DNA from: an uncultured Bacilli bacterium
GTDB lineage: Bacteria; Bacillota_I; Bacilli_A; RF39; UBA660
Direction of reading: 5' to 3'
DNA: 64,000 bases
NCBI GenBank assembly: GCA_934148845.1
Contig: CAKPDH010000002.1
Span: forward strand, 62,001 to 126,000
In this document: positions 18,657 to 27,782 of the stretch, piece by piece
Numbering within the stretch: position 1 is the stretch's first letter
Layout of the letters: each line of letters begins with the position of its first letter
Notes under the pieces: generated by a model
Seen by the model: only the letters and a program-made list of their open reading frames with translations
The model's database searches: none
Told to the model about the DNA's origin: nothing
Translations under genes and position numbers: made by a program

Positions 18657-19271
18657 TTCAATAATTGCATCAACTACTTTTGTGTTTTTTAATTTTTTTA
18701 CTTTTTTTTGAGTTTTAGTTTCTTTTTTTACATCCGTACTCTTTTCATATGATTTACCTTTACATATAAAATATATATAATCAACTATTTCTGATATAGC
18801 ATATATTATTATTAAAATTCCAATCATTTTATCAAACATTCCAGATATTAATAGTAAACCTACTATAAACATAACAAATGATGTTGACAAATACATTCTA
18901 AATCCAACAATATCTACTTGCTTTACCGATATGGCATAAATCATTCTACTAATACCCGCAAATAAAGTCCATATACCAATTATTGTTCTAATAGCAAAAC
19001 CTAAAGCTGAAGAATATAGAATAAACAAAATACCAGTACATATTATTAATAAACCTATTAATAATTCTCTTAATTCATAATTACCTAATTTGCCCTTCAT
19101 ATATATATAAATTATTGATTTTACTATACCGACAATAATTAATACTGCTCCTATTACTTTAGATACTATTGATATAATATCATTACTTGTTGTAAGTAGT
19201 AATATTCCAAGTACTAAAAATAATACAGCATAAATTAAATTACCAATTGTTATTTTATTTTCCCTATTCAT
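18645..19271 (-). CDS. DUF308 (HdeD-like) membrane protein
   Basis: 208 residues with six hydrophobic segments in three similar pairs ('VLFLVLGILLL', 'LLIGLLIICTGILFIL', 'SFVMFIVGLLLISG'), the HdeD/DUF308 layout, and a Lys-rich cytoplasmic tail (about 175-208). Family members are linked to acid or envelope stress in other bacteria, but the role is unproven here. It is monocistronic, with GGTGA before the ATG. Confidence 0.75.
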   Translation of the reverse strand: MNRENKITIGNLIYAVLFLVLGILLLTTSNDIISIVSKVIGAVLIIVGIVKSIIYIYMKGKLGNYELRELLIGLLIICTGILFILYSSALGFAIRTIIGIWTLFAGISRMIYAISVKQVDIVGFRMYLSTSFVMFIVGLLLISGMFDKMIGILIIIYAISEIVDYIYFICKGKSYEKSTDVKKETKTQKKVKKLKNTKVVDAIIEEEK

Positions 19272-19323
19272 GAGTCACCTCATTTCTTTTAGTAATCCAT
19301 ATTAATTATATAACAATAATAAA

Positions 19324-19735
19324 TTATTGTCTATATTTATATGAGTATTGTTTTATTAATTTATCTTTTGTTATTTTATACTGTTTTAAAAATTTTTGAT
19401 TAGTTATATATAATTTTCTATAATTCAAATTATTAATTATAATACCATTATTTTTAAAAAATTCTAATCTGGCGTAAGTCAGCTCTATACTTTGAATTAA
19501 TTGTCTTGAATCATTACAAACTATAAATTTAATATTATTATCTTTATAAAAATTTATTTTTTCTTAATATTATCACTAGTTAATCCTAAAACAGGTATAA
19601 AATTAAAAATAATTTTATTAATATCTTGTCTTTTTATATTTTTTTCTTCAAGTATTTTTATTATCTTTTCAAAATATTTTATTAGTGTATCATCACTATA
19701 TTTTTTAAGGTAATCACTAAATAATAATTTTTCAT
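19324..19735 (-). pseudogene. Frameshifted hypothetical gene
   Basis: AGGGGGATAAA ATG at 19735 is a good start, but the reading frame shifts within five codons. The frame then runs 'LLFSDYLKKYSDDTLIKYF' to a TAA near 19565, and resumes in another frame as 'INFYKDNNIKFIVCNDSRQ', 'IELTYARLEFLKNNG', 'NLNYRKLYITNQKFLKQY', ending at 19324. The merged product would be about 135 residues with no recognised domain. At least two lesions make it dead unless the sequence carries assembly errors. Confidence 0.6.
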
Positions 19736-19807
19736 TTTATCCCCCTAATTGAGTTATATAATAACACAAAAAAAAGAAAAAAACAAATTGAAAACAAATC
19801 AATATAA

Positions 19808-20407
19808 TTAATCTTTTTCAATTATTTTTCTTATTTTCATTTTTAATCTTTGTATAGCATTATCTATTGATTTTTTATCCTTATCAAGCATATCTGCTAT
19901 CTCCTTATATTTAAATCCATTTATTAAAAGCACAAGTACTTGATCTTCAAAATCAGTAATAACAGAACGAATATTTTTAAGCAAATCTTCTTCTTTGTAA
20001 TCATCTAATAATTTTTCTTCTGGAGTTAAATTAGAATCTTTTATAAAATTAATAATAGAATTTTCTTCATCATCATAAGATATAGAATCATTCAATATTT
20101 TATTTTTATTTCTATTTGCCGCTATTACAGCACTTATTATTTTTCTTTCAATACAAGTCTTTGCATAAGTAAAAAATAATACATCTTTCTGTTCCCTATA
20201 CCTATCTATTGCATGATTTAATCCAATCATTCCTTCTTGCATTAAATCACTTTTTTCTATACCACCATTTATACAATAAGGTAACATCTTTTGTGAAATT
20301 TTAGCTATTAAAGGTTCATATTTTTTGATTATTATATTATTTGCCTCTTCATTACCATCCGATATATAATTTAAAAGCTCATAATCATTATAGTCACTAT
20401 ACTTCAT
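19808..20407 (-). CDS. sigH: SigH-like sigma-70 family factor
   Basis: 199 residues. Region 2 'SDLMQEGMIGLNHAIDRY' and 'FFTYAKTCIERKIISAV' closely follows Bacillus SigH (Spo0H), as do region 4 'FEDQVLVLLINGFKYKEIA' and the helix 'KKSIDNAIQRLKMKIRKII'. SigH drives the transition-state and early sporulation programme. The gene follows rlmB by 1 base, the conserved mrnC-rlmB-(yacP)-sigH order, which strengthens the call. Whether this organism sporulates is not shown. Confidence 0.85.
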   Translation of the reverse strand: MKYSDYNDYELLNYISDGNEEANNIIIKKYEPLIAKISQKMLPYCINGGIEKSDLMQEGMIGLNHAIDRYREQKDVLFFTYAKTCIERKIISAVIAANRNKNKILNDSISYDDEENSIINFIKDSNLTPEEKLLDDYKEEDLLKNIRSVITDFEDQVLVLLINGFKYKEIADMLDKDKKSIDNAIQRLKMKIRKIIEKD

Positions 20408-20408
20408 T

Positions 20409-21104
20409 TTATCCTCTTTGCTTTATTGCCTCAAATAAAACTATTGCAGTTGCAACGGAAGCATTTAAACTATTGACTTCACCTTTCATAGGAATACTTG
20501 CTATAAAATCACAATTTTCTCTTACAAGTTTTGACATTCCATGTCCCTCATTACCACATATTATACAAGTTTTACCTTTATAATTTAATTTAGTATAATC
20601 TTCGCCATTCATATCTGTTCCAAATATCCAATATCCATTATTTTTTAATAGTTTTATTGTATTTACTAAATTAACAACAGGTATAATATTTACCCTCTCA
20701 GTTGTCCCAACACTTGTTTTAATTACAGTTGCATTTACTTGTATACTCCTATCTTGTGGGATTATAATTCCATCTACTCCTGCAGCTTCACAAGTTCTAA
20801 TGATTGCGCCAAAATTATGTGGATCAACAATATGATCAAGCATAACTATTAAACAATCATCCTTATTTATTATTTCATCTATATTTTTATACTTATAATC
20901 TTCAACATCTAAAATTATTCCCTGATGAAGTCCACTTGATTTTTTATCCATTTCAAACTTAGTTATTTTTTCTGCTTTAATATTTCTTTCATTTAATTTA
21001 TTTATTAATAATGAATCGTTAAAGTTATTTTGAATATATGCCTTATTTATTTTTTTATTGTTCTCTAAATACTCTAAAGCTACATTTTTACCATATACTA
21101 ACAT
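20409..21104 (-). CDS. rlmB: 23S rRNA 2'-O-ribose methyltransferase, RlmB/TrmH (SpoU) family
   Basis: 231 residues. An N-terminal substrate-binding domain (1-75) is followed by the knotted SpoU catalytic domain with 'LDHIVDPHNFGAIIRTCEA' (motif 1), 'ICGNEGHGMSKLV' (motif 2) and 'IPMKGEVNSLNASVATAI' (motif 3). It methylates the ribose of a 23S rRNA guanosine. GGGAGGTAGTT ATG is a clean start. It sits between the Mini-RNase III fusion and sigH, with gaps of 1-2 bases. Confidence 0.92.
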   Translation of the reverse strand: MLVYGKNVALEYLENNKKINKAYIQNNFNDSLLINKLNERNIKAEKITKFEMDKKSSGLHQGIILDVEDYKYKNIDEIINKDDCLIVMLDHIVDPHNFGAIIRTCEAAGVDGIIIPQDRSIQVNATVIKTSVGTTERVNIIPVVNLVNTIKLLKNNGYWIFGTDMNGEDYTKLNYKGKTCIICGNEGHGMSKLVRENCDFIASIPMKGEVNSLNASVATAIVLFEAIKQRG

Positions 21105-21106
21105 AA

Positions 21107-21856
21107 CTACCTCCCAATAATATAATTAATAATTTCTCCTATACGGTTAAATTTACTATTCAAATATAAATATCCAATAAGAGCTTCTAATCCAGTTGCA
21201 TACTTATAAGTAATTATATCACAATTTTTAGGCTTATGGTTATTTTTATGATTTCTTGCACATATTACTATATTTTTTTCTTCTTCTGTTAGAATATCAT
21301 TATCAAGAAGAAGTTTTAGATATGAAGCTTGTCCATTTGCACTTACAAATTTTGTTGCTTCTTTTTGTAAAATATTTACTTTACATATATTTTTATCAAT
21401 TAAATATTTTCTAATATATACTTCATATATAGCATCTCCTAAATATGCAAGCACAAGAGAATTTTTATTAATTGCTTTATCTTCTTTATATTTGTTAATT
21501 AATTCTATGTCCATTTTATCTTTTTCCCTATTTAATATTTTTTTTAAATTTATAATTTCATTAATTGGTTGAACAGGAATATTATTTATATATATTGGAT
21601 CACAATAAAAATCTATTCCAAAATTTATTATATTATCTATAAAATAAACTTTATTATTATTAAAATTTATTTTTTCAAATTCACACTTATAATTTTTAAT
21701 TAAGTAATTATAATAATCTTTAGTAACCGCAATGTCTATATCGTTTGTTTTATCCTTAATACCAAGCATAGTCATAGCTGCTCCACTAATTACAACATAA
21801 CTATTTTTATCAAAATTATATTTTTTAAGCACTTCAATTATTTTGTCTTTGTTCAT
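21107..21856 (-). CDS. mrnC: Nucleotidyltransferase-like domain fused to Mini-ribonuclease III
   Basis: About 249 residues in two parts. Residues 1-115 look like a nucleotidyltransferase fold ('VISGAAMTMLG' then 'TNDIDIAV', followed by 'INFGIDFYCD'), as in AbiEii/DUF6036-type proteins. Residues 130-249 are a complete Mini-III RNase: 'LAYLGDAIYEVYIRKYL' with the catalytic Asp, 'CARNHKNNHKPKN', and 'GLEALIGYLYL' with the catalytic Glu. Mini-III matures 23S rRNA ends and is normally about 130-140 residues standing alone. The ATG at 21856 overlaps the rbgA stop by 22 bases. Gene order (rbgA, mrnC, rlmB, sigH) supports the Mini-III call. Confidence 0.85.
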   Translation of the reverse strand: MNKDKIIEVLKKYNFDKNSYVVISGAAMTMLGIKDKTNDIDIAVTKDYYNYLIKNYKCEFEKINFNNNKVYFIDNIINFGIDFYCDPIYINNIPVQPINEIINLKKILNREKDKMDIELINKYKEDKAINKNSLVLAYLGDAIYEVYIRKYLIDKNICKVNILQKEATKFVSANGQASYLKLLLDNDILTEEEKNIVICARNHKNNHKPKNCDIITYKYATGLEALIGYLYLNSKFNRIGEIINYIIGR

Positions 21857-22763
21857 ATCTATCAAACGTTATTCCTTTTATTATACCTGTTTTAATATCA
21901 TTTATAACAACACTATATACTTTATCATAATCAACATAGCCACCCTTTACTAAACATCCTCTTTTTTTACCTATTTGATTTAAAGTTTCTTCTATATCTA
22001 AGTTATTTACGTGTTCTATACCATATCTTTTATTTAATATTTCATTATAATATTTATCTAATTTATTTAATATATATACAACTACACTTTCTATTGGTAA
22101 AACTTCTTCTTTTATTGCAGTTAAACTTGCAAGATTATAAGCATTACTATCATCTAATTTTGGCCATAATATACCTGGTGTGTCTAATAATTCTATATTT
22201 CCAACTCTTATCCAATTTAAATTTTTAGTAACACCAGGCTTATTTCCTATATTAGCTACTTTCCTACCTACAAGTCTATTTATAAGTGTACTCTTGCCTA
22301 CATTTGGAATACCTATAACAAGCACTCTTGCCTTTCTTTTAGTCATTCCTCTAGCAATTCTTTTTTTATTTTCTTCTTCCATAATACTATTTGTTAAGTT
22401 AATTAAATTGTTTAAGCTTGTATTTTTTTCTAGATTAAGTCCTAATACATTATAACCTAAAGATTCATAATATTTAATCCATTTATTAGTCTCATTTAAA
22501 TCGCACAAATCAATTTTAGTCATTATAATTATTCTTTTTTTATCTTTTATGTAATTATCTATATCTTTTATTTTAGAAGAATATGGCATTCTTGCATCTA
22601 TTACTTCATATACTATGTCTATTAAATTTAAATTTTCACTTATTAATCTTTTAGTTTTAGCCATATGTCCTGGATACCAGTTGATACTCGTTGATGGTAA
22701 ACTTTTTGTATCTTCATTCATTTTTTTATTCTTTCTCATTTCTCTTTTTTGGTACATATCCAT
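21834..22763 (-). CDS. rbgA: Ribosome biogenesis GTPase RbgA (YlqF)
   Basis: About 309 residues. A circularly permuted GTPase with G4 'TKID' first, then G1 'GIPNVGKST', G3 'DTPG' and the RbgA start motif 'INWYPGHMAKTKR'. It assists late 50S assembly. The ATG at 22763 lies at TAAAATG, overlapping the stop region of the RhuM gene, with GGAAGTG about 8 bases upstream. The 15-residue extension before 'INWYPGHM' is longer and more basic than usual. Confidence 0.92.
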   Translation of the reverse strand: MDMYQKREMRKNKKMNEDTKSLPSTSINWYPGHMAKTKRLISENLNLIDIVYEVIDARMPYSSKIKDIDNYIKDKKRIIIMTKIDLCDLNETNKWIKYYESLGYNVLGLNLEKNTSLNNLINLTNSIMEEENKKRIARGMTKRKARVLVIGIPNVGKSTLINRLVGRKVANIGNKPGVTKNLNWIRVGNIELLDTPGILWPKLDDSNAYNLASLTAIKEEVLPIESVVVYILNKLDKYYNEILNKRYGIEHVNNLDIEETLNQIGKKRGCLVKGGYVDYDKVYSVVINDIKTGIIKGITFDRYEQRQNN

Positions 22764-22764
22764 T

Positions 22765-23778
22765 TTAATCACTTCCATTCTCTATCATTCTTGTTTCATT
22801 TAAATATCTATTATAAAATTCATCCATTGAAGAAATATATTTTTGATCTTGTATAACTCTAAATTTTTCGTATTCTTTTTCTGCTTTTTCTACGGCTTCT
22901 TTATGAGATATACTACCACTATTATTTAATACTTCTTTTCTTCTAAACTTTAATAAATCATCAGTTGCATTTATCCAATCCTTCATTGTCATTACATGTC
23001 TTTGCTTTGCTTCATCTTCAGCAAATACTAAAAACATATTTGTTAAATCTTTTAAATTATATCCTGCGTCGTTTAAACAATTTTTTGCAATAACTACATC
23101 ATATTTATATATTAAACCATCAGGAGAATTTTTCCAATTAGTTAGTCTCATATGCTCTTTTTTTGAATTAGCCCTTTTAAAAATAAGTTCTGCAGCAGTA
23201 TGTCCGCTTATAGCATAATGCAACTTATTTTGAACAATTTTAAAGAAAGCATACGCTTCTTCTGATTTTGAATTGTAATCTGCTGCTGTAGCAATAAATA
23301 AATCAGTGATTTTTTGGTATGCCATTCTTTCACTAACTCTAATTGTTTTGATACGTTCTAATAATTCATCAAAATATTTTGTATCATATTTATTTCCATT
23401 TATAAAACGTTCATCATTTAAAGCAAAACCTTTTGTCATATATTCTTTTAATATTTTTGTTGCCCATATTCTAAATTCTGTTGCTTTTTTCGAATTAATT
23501 CTATACCCAACTGCAATTATAGCATCTAAACTATAAATAGTTGTGTTATAGTTTTTCCCGTCATTGGCAGTTAACGAGCATTTCTCGGTAACTGATTTTT
23601 TATCTAACTCATTATCTTCAAATATATGTTTCAAGTGTAAGCTTATATTATCTGTAGAACATTCAAAAACTTTTGACATACCTTTTTGCGATAGCCATAA
23701 AGTTTCATCTTTATAAATAGCATCTACTATAATATTACCTTCACTATTTTTATATATAATTAATTTATTATCTTCCAT
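22765..23778 (-). CDS. RhuM-family protein
   Basis: 337 residues. N-terminal 'IYKNSEGNIIVDAIYKDETLWLSQKGMSKVF' like helix-turn-helix region, 'IYSLDAIIAVGYRINSKKATEFRIWAT' (the diagnostic RhuM core), 'KLHYAISGHTAAELIFKRA' and a charged C-terminus. RhuM (COG3943) was first named in a Salmonella pathogenicity island; its domain resembles Fic/Doc-associated or KilA-like regulators, and the function is unknown. AAAGGAAAGGAG precedes the ATG at 23778. The gene intrudes directly upstream of rbgA and shares its transcript. Confidence 0.85.
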   Translation of the reverse strand: MEDNKLIIYKNSEGNIIVDAIYKDETLWLSQKGMSKVFECSTDNISLHLKHIFEDNELDKKSVTEKCSLTANDGKNYNTTIYSLDAIIAVGYRINSKKATEFRIWATKILKEYMTKGFALNDERFINGNKYDTKYFDELLERIKTIRVSERMAYQKITDLFIATAADYNSKSEEAYAFFKIVQNKLHYAISGHTAAELIFKRANSKKEHMRLTNWKNSPDGLIYKYDVVIAKNCLNDAGYNLKDLTNMFLVFAEDEAKQRHVMTMKDWINATDDLLKFRRKEVLNNSGSISHKEAVEKAEKEYEKFRVIQDQKYISSMDEFYNRYLNETRMIENGSD

Positions 23779-24124
23779 CAATAATCTCCTTTCCTTTAGT
23801 TTTTCATAAGTCATACACTTATCAATTTAAATTAAAATTCATTAAAAAATGTCCCAAAATGTAAAAATCATTTAGTAAAAATACTCTTTATTTTCAAGTA
23901 TTCAAGTGTGTTTTTTCATGACTCCCCACTTACCAGTTAATATTTGTTTTATTATCCATAGGAATCACTCCATTTCTATTCAATTATAGCATAAAAAAAA
24001 CGAAATTTAGTATAATTCCGTCAATTTTTGATTCATTTCTATGGTTACCATAAAATGGTATCAAATATTAACTATAATACCTAGGATATATGGCAAATCA
24101 TAATATTTTAATCTTACAAGTTGT
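23779..24124 (-). promoter_or_regulatory. 346-bp gap: rdgB terminator, RhuM promoter and long leader
   Basis: A terminator hairpin (ACGGAATT/AATTTCGT, then eight T on the minus strand) spans 23992-24022 behind the rdgB-like gene. An extended -10 TGCTATAAT (TATAAT at 23983-23988) follows, about 200 bases before the RhuM ATG. Inside this leader is a ribosome site GGAGTGATTCCT with a nine-codon frame, MDNKTNINW, that ends in TAA at about 23935. Confidence 0.5.
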
Positions 24125-24739
24125 TTAAAATTTTTTCAATGACTTTCTTAAAGCATTATATCTATAAGTATTATCAAGTTCTTCACCCTTTAATTCATTA
24201 AAAGCTACATTTGTACCTTCCAATACGAATACTGAATAAAAGTATGGTTTCTTTAATTCTCCAATTATTTCTTTTGCTATAGTCCCATTACTTTCACCAA
24301 TTTCTTGTTTATAATCTCCACTAGGCATCATGCATGTTACACAACATCTGTATTTTGCATTTCTATTCACTTTATTATTAAGATTTCTAAGTAATTTAAT
24401 AACACACTGATGTTTAGGTAAATCCGGATTCAAAGCAAGTTCATCATCTGCATATCTAGCAGTATATATACCAGGTTCACCATTCAATGCATCTACAAAT
24501 AATCCAGCATCGTCTGTCATTATTGGATAATTTATATTATGATTTTTACAAAAAGCAAATATAGCTTTTGCTTTAATTAACGAGTTTTCTTCTATTGTAA
24601 AACCATTTTCTTCAATTTCACCTCTATCCCAACCTATATCATCCATACTAACAACTTGAATGCCTAAATTCATTTCATTAATTATGTTTTGTAAATCTTC
24701 TACCTTTCTTTTACTAGTAGTTCCAAAAATTAGATACAT
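24125..24739 (-). CDS. Non-canonical purine NTP pyrophosphatase-like protein (RdgB/HAM1 family)
   Basis: 204 residues. 'IFGTTSKRKVEDLQNI' is the family N-terminal motif (S/T-x-N/R-x-x-K), and 'IEENSLIKAKAIFAF' and 'TDDAGLFVDALNGEPGIYTARYA' (around residues 74-97) are the substrate and catalytic strands. It hydrolyses dITP/XTP to keep them out of DNA. It is flanked by RhuM genes. The sequence is somewhat divergent, with two adjacent Cys ('RCCVTCMM'). The start is supported by GGAGGTATAAT ATG. Confidence 0.85.
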   Translation of the reverse strand: MYLIFGTTSKRKVEDLQNIINEMNLGIQVVSMDDIGWDRGEIEENGFTIEENSLIKAKAIFAFCKNHNINYPIMTDDAGLFVDALNGEPGIYTARYADDELALNPDLPKHQCVIKLLRNLNNKVNRNAKYRCCVTCMMPSGDYKQEIGESNGTIAKEIIGELKKPYFYSVFVLEGTNVAFNELKGEELDNTYRYNALRKSLKKF

Positions 24740-24788
24740 ATTATACCTCCTTACATATTCACTAATACCACATGTTTTTCCAATTTAA

Positions 24789-25442
24789 TTACATCGTAAT
24801 ATTACTATTTTTAGAATCAACTCTGTTATATATTATTTCTGCTGCAGTATTACCAGTTATTACATAATGCAATTTATTTTGAACTGTTTTAAAAAATTCT
24901 TTTGTTATCTCTGAATCTTTATCATAATCTACACTACAAGAAGAATATATATCTGTTATTTTTTGGTAAAATCTTCTTTCGCTTGAACGAATATTTCTAA
25001 TTCTTTCAAGTATTTCCTCAAAATAATCTTCTCCAAATATATAGTTAGGATTTTTTAATCTTTCATCATCCATAACTACACCTTTTATCATATATTCTTT
25101 TAATATTTTAGTAGCCCAAATTCTAAAGTTTGTTGCTTTTTTTGAATTTACTCTATATCCAACTGCAATAATCATATCAAGGTTATATATCTTTACAGGT
25201 TTTTTAGAATTATCAACGTCGGTTTTTCCGACGGTGTTATTTTCATCAAGTTCACCACTATTTAATATATTATTAATATGTTCAGTTATTGTGCTTCTTC
25301 CTACACCAAACAATTCTGCAATCAAATTTTGAGTAAGCCATATATCGTTATTTATTAACATTACACTAACCTTAACGTCATTGTTCGAATCCCTATATAT
25401 TAAAAAATCATGATTAGTTATTTGTAAGTTTTTATTGTCCAT
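24789..25442 (-). pseudogene. RhuM-family gene truncated at the C-terminus
   Basis: 217 residues from a good ATG (AAAGGATAGTAAC upstream). The HTH region 'WLTQNLIAELFGVGRSTITEHI' and the core 'MIIAVGYRVNSKKATNFRIWA' are intact. The frame stops just after 'KLHYVITGNTAAEIIYNRVDS', where the other copy (22765-23778) continues for about 110 residues. It is roughly half identical to that copy, so this is a diverged paralogue and not a recent duplication. Probably inactivated by loss of its 3' end. Confidence 0.65.
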
Positions 25443-25470
25443 ATGTTACTATCCTTTCTATTAAATTTTT

Positions 25471-26412
25471 TCATTTAAAATCAATTTCAACATTTTTATC
25501 TTTATCAATATAAATACATTTTACTTTATTTTCTAATTCTAATCTAGTAATATTAGTTAAATTTAATTTTTCATTTATAATTTCAATTAACCCATTTTCA
25601 CTAACAGATTTATTATTTTCACAAGTTTTATTTCTATAGTAGTTAGAGTAATAGTAATAAACTTTCCTTTTGAAGTTTGTTTTACCATATTACCACCACA
25701 ACATTTGCACTTTAAAAATCTAGATAAAGTATCTATACTTCCATCTTTATTTGCTTTAGCTTGTCTATCTAAAATATATTGTACTTTATCAAATTTTTCT
25801 TTACTGACAATTGCTTCGTGATGGTTTTTAGTAACAATCCAGTCTTTTTTATCTATGCTTATTTTCTTATCAACTCTATAATTTAATTTTCTTTTTTTGC
25901 CTTGAAATAATATCCCTGAATAATTTTCATTTCTTAGTATTGAATTTACCATTTCAGAATTCCATTTTTTCATTACTGTCATATCTATATCTGCGTTAAT
26001 CTTTAAATACTCACTTGGAGTTAATATATCATTATCGTTTAAAAAATCAGCAACTTCTCTTCTACTTTTTCCATCAAGTATCATATCAAATATTTTTTTA
26101 ATTATATGAGATACATTTTTATCAACCACAAATTTATGTTTATCTTTTAAATCTTTAATATATCCATAAGGTGCTAATCTACCTGTGAATTCCCCATTTT
26201 GTTTCTTCACAATTAAAGAACTTCTTACTTTTTTTGATATATATTTTGCAGACAAATCATTAAATAAATTCTTCAATGCTAAATAATCATCGCTATAATA
26301 ATCCATTAATAAATGTTCTTTGTGTTTTTTTATAGTTATCTATAATACTATTTGATTATTTTTCATTATTATATTCTTCTTTTGATAAACGAAGATATAC
26401 TACTACCTTATA
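25471..26412 (-). pseudogene. Large serine recombinase remnant
   Basis: Three pieces lie in order. (1) 'YKVVVYLRLSKEEYNNEK' from 26412, the start of the resolvase domain, then a stop. (2) A long middle frame from 26306 with 'SAKYISKKVRSSL', 'RLAPYGYIKD', the recombinase domain and the zinc ribbon 'LKCKCCGGNM'. (3) After a frameshift near 25640, the tail 'YYYYSNYYRNKTC' ends at 25471. Most of the catalytic domain, including the active serine, is deleted. It is a dead phage/ICE integrase. Confidence 0.8.
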
Positions 26413-26436
26413 TGTCCATCTTAATATTACAACTTT

Positions 26437-26799
26437 CTATAAAATTTCACAAAGAAGATTTTGTTCTTCCTTTTTTATTTCATTTTCAATTATCCACTTT
26501 ATATCTTCTATCGATTTATCAATATTAAATATGCCATTACCTACTGGATAATAAACAGGATAAACTTTATATTTGTTTTTATTAATTTCTATTTTGTGAC
26601 ATTTTTTTCTATTTTCAGATACAGATATCTTTTTATTAAAAATAGTAGAACTAACTTGGTTTCCAAAAGTGATAATTATTTTTGGTTTAATTATGTTTAT
26701 TTCTTTGAATAATAAATCAAAATATTTCTTCAACACTTCAACGGGCAATGGTCTTGCATCTATATCTACCTGTTGATATGGGAGCAAAATTAAATCCAT
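26437..26799 (-). CDS. Uracil-DNA glycosylase superfamily protein, probably N-terminally truncated
   Basis: 120 residues. 'KPKIIITFGNQVSSTIF' and 'VYPVYYPVGNGIFNIDKSIEDI' match the C-terminal half of a UDG-superfamily clade found in gut Firmicutes. The N-terminal half, with the catalytic water-activating motif, is absent. Upstream in another frame is 'IGNIYVLKNRKLKYG', which may be a remnant, and no ribosome site precedes the ATG at 26799. It is likely a fragment. Confidence 0.45.
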   Translation of the reverse strand: MDLILLPYQQVDIDARPLPVEVLKKYFDLLFKEINIIKPKIIITFGNQVSSTIFNKKISVSENRKKCHKIEINKNKYKVYPVYYPVGNGIFNIDKSIEDIKWIIENEIKKEEQNLLCEIL

Positions 26800-26896
26800 A
26801 TTTTAATTTTCTATTTTTTAACACATATATATTGCCAATAAATAATTTATTTAATTTAATATTAATTACCTCTAATATATTAATAATTATTATATT

Positions 26897-27418
26897 TTAT
26901 TTATTAATATACTCTTTATTTATTTTTTCTCTTAACTTTAATACTTTTAAAGAATCATTAACATATTCCATTCTAGGCTTCACAAAATTTTTTGAACCTC
27001 TTTCTTCATAATAATATCTTGGAATTAATTGCACATGAAAATGATTCATTAATCCATCACACATCGTACATAAATAAACGCTTTCAGAATCATATACTTC
27101 TTTTAATATATTCATCATTATTTTAGAAAATAAAAATATCCTCTTACAAGTTTCATCGTCTAATTCTAACATATCTTTAAAATGCTTTTTTGTACTTATA
27201 ATAGTATGACCAATAGCTCTCGGATCGCTAGCTAAAAAGCATTCTAAGCATTCATCTTCATATAATATTTTATCGATATTACTTCCATATATTATATTAT
27301 TATGTTCTCTATTAAAACAAGTTGGACATATACCAGAATCTATAAAATCTGCTTTAGTAATTTTCCCATTTTTTACTCCATCAATAATAAAATCTAAACT
27401 ACATTCTTTTAAATTCAT
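26897..27418 (-). CDS. HIT-family protein
   Basis: 173 residues. A Cys-rich N-terminal segment 'GICPTCFNRE' (one Cys pair of a possible zinc knuckle, with 'YEDECLECF' as the second) precedes a HIT domain: 'DPRAIGHTIISTKKH' and the active-site 'MNHFHVQLIPRY' (HxHxQ) near residue 135. HIT proteins hydrolyse or transfer nucleotides on small substrates. AGGAG lies before the ATG. Confidence 0.85.
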   Translation of the reverse strand: MNLKECSLDFIIDGVKNGKITKADFIDSGICPTCFNREHNNIIYGSNIDKILYEDECLECFLASDPRAIGHTIISTKKHFKDMLELDDETCKRIFLFSKIMMNILKEVYDSESVYLCTMCDGLMNHFHVQLIPRYYYEERGSKNFVKPRMEYVNDSLKVLKLREKINKEYINK

Positions 27419-27450
27419 AACTTCTCCTATAAATTATATCTTTTTTATTT

Positions 27451-27768
27451 TTATTGCAAATACACCATATTTTTTTGTTCTTCAATAGAATAATAAGCTT
27501 CCATATCTTTTGGATCTTTTACTTCATTTTCATCATATCCAAGTAATTCTTTGTCATAATTTTTATATAATTCATCAAAGCTTGAATAATAATCAAGCCC
27601 TATTACTTCTACTAACATTTTATTTTGATTTTCAACGTTAGTAAATTCTATTATATCACCTACATTTAATAATTTCCTTTTTTCATCATTAAGTCTAAGT
27701 TCTATCTTCTTTTTTAAATCTTTAATCTTGTTAAAAGGGTCATTCTTTAACTTCATACTATATTTCAT
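27451..27768 (-). CDS. ASCH-domain protein
   Basis: About 105 residues. 'MKLKNDPFNKIKDLKKKIELRLNDEKR', 'NVGDIIEFTNVE' and 'VIGLDYYSSFDELYKNY' are the beta-barrel signature of ASCH (PUA-like) proteins, thought to bind RNA or modified nucleotides. The ATG at 27768 follows GGAGGTATTT; the in-frame GTG at 27780 is part of that site. It lies 14 bases downstream of the coiled-coil gene and may be co-transcribed with the HIT gene. Confidence 0.75.
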   Translation of the reverse strand: MKYSMKLKNDPFNKIKDLKKKIELRLNDEKRKLLNVGDIIEFTNVENQNKMLVEVIGLDYYSSFDELYKNYDKELLGYDENEVKDPKDMEAYYSIEEQKNMVYLQ

Positions 27769-27782
27769 AAATACCTCCACAA

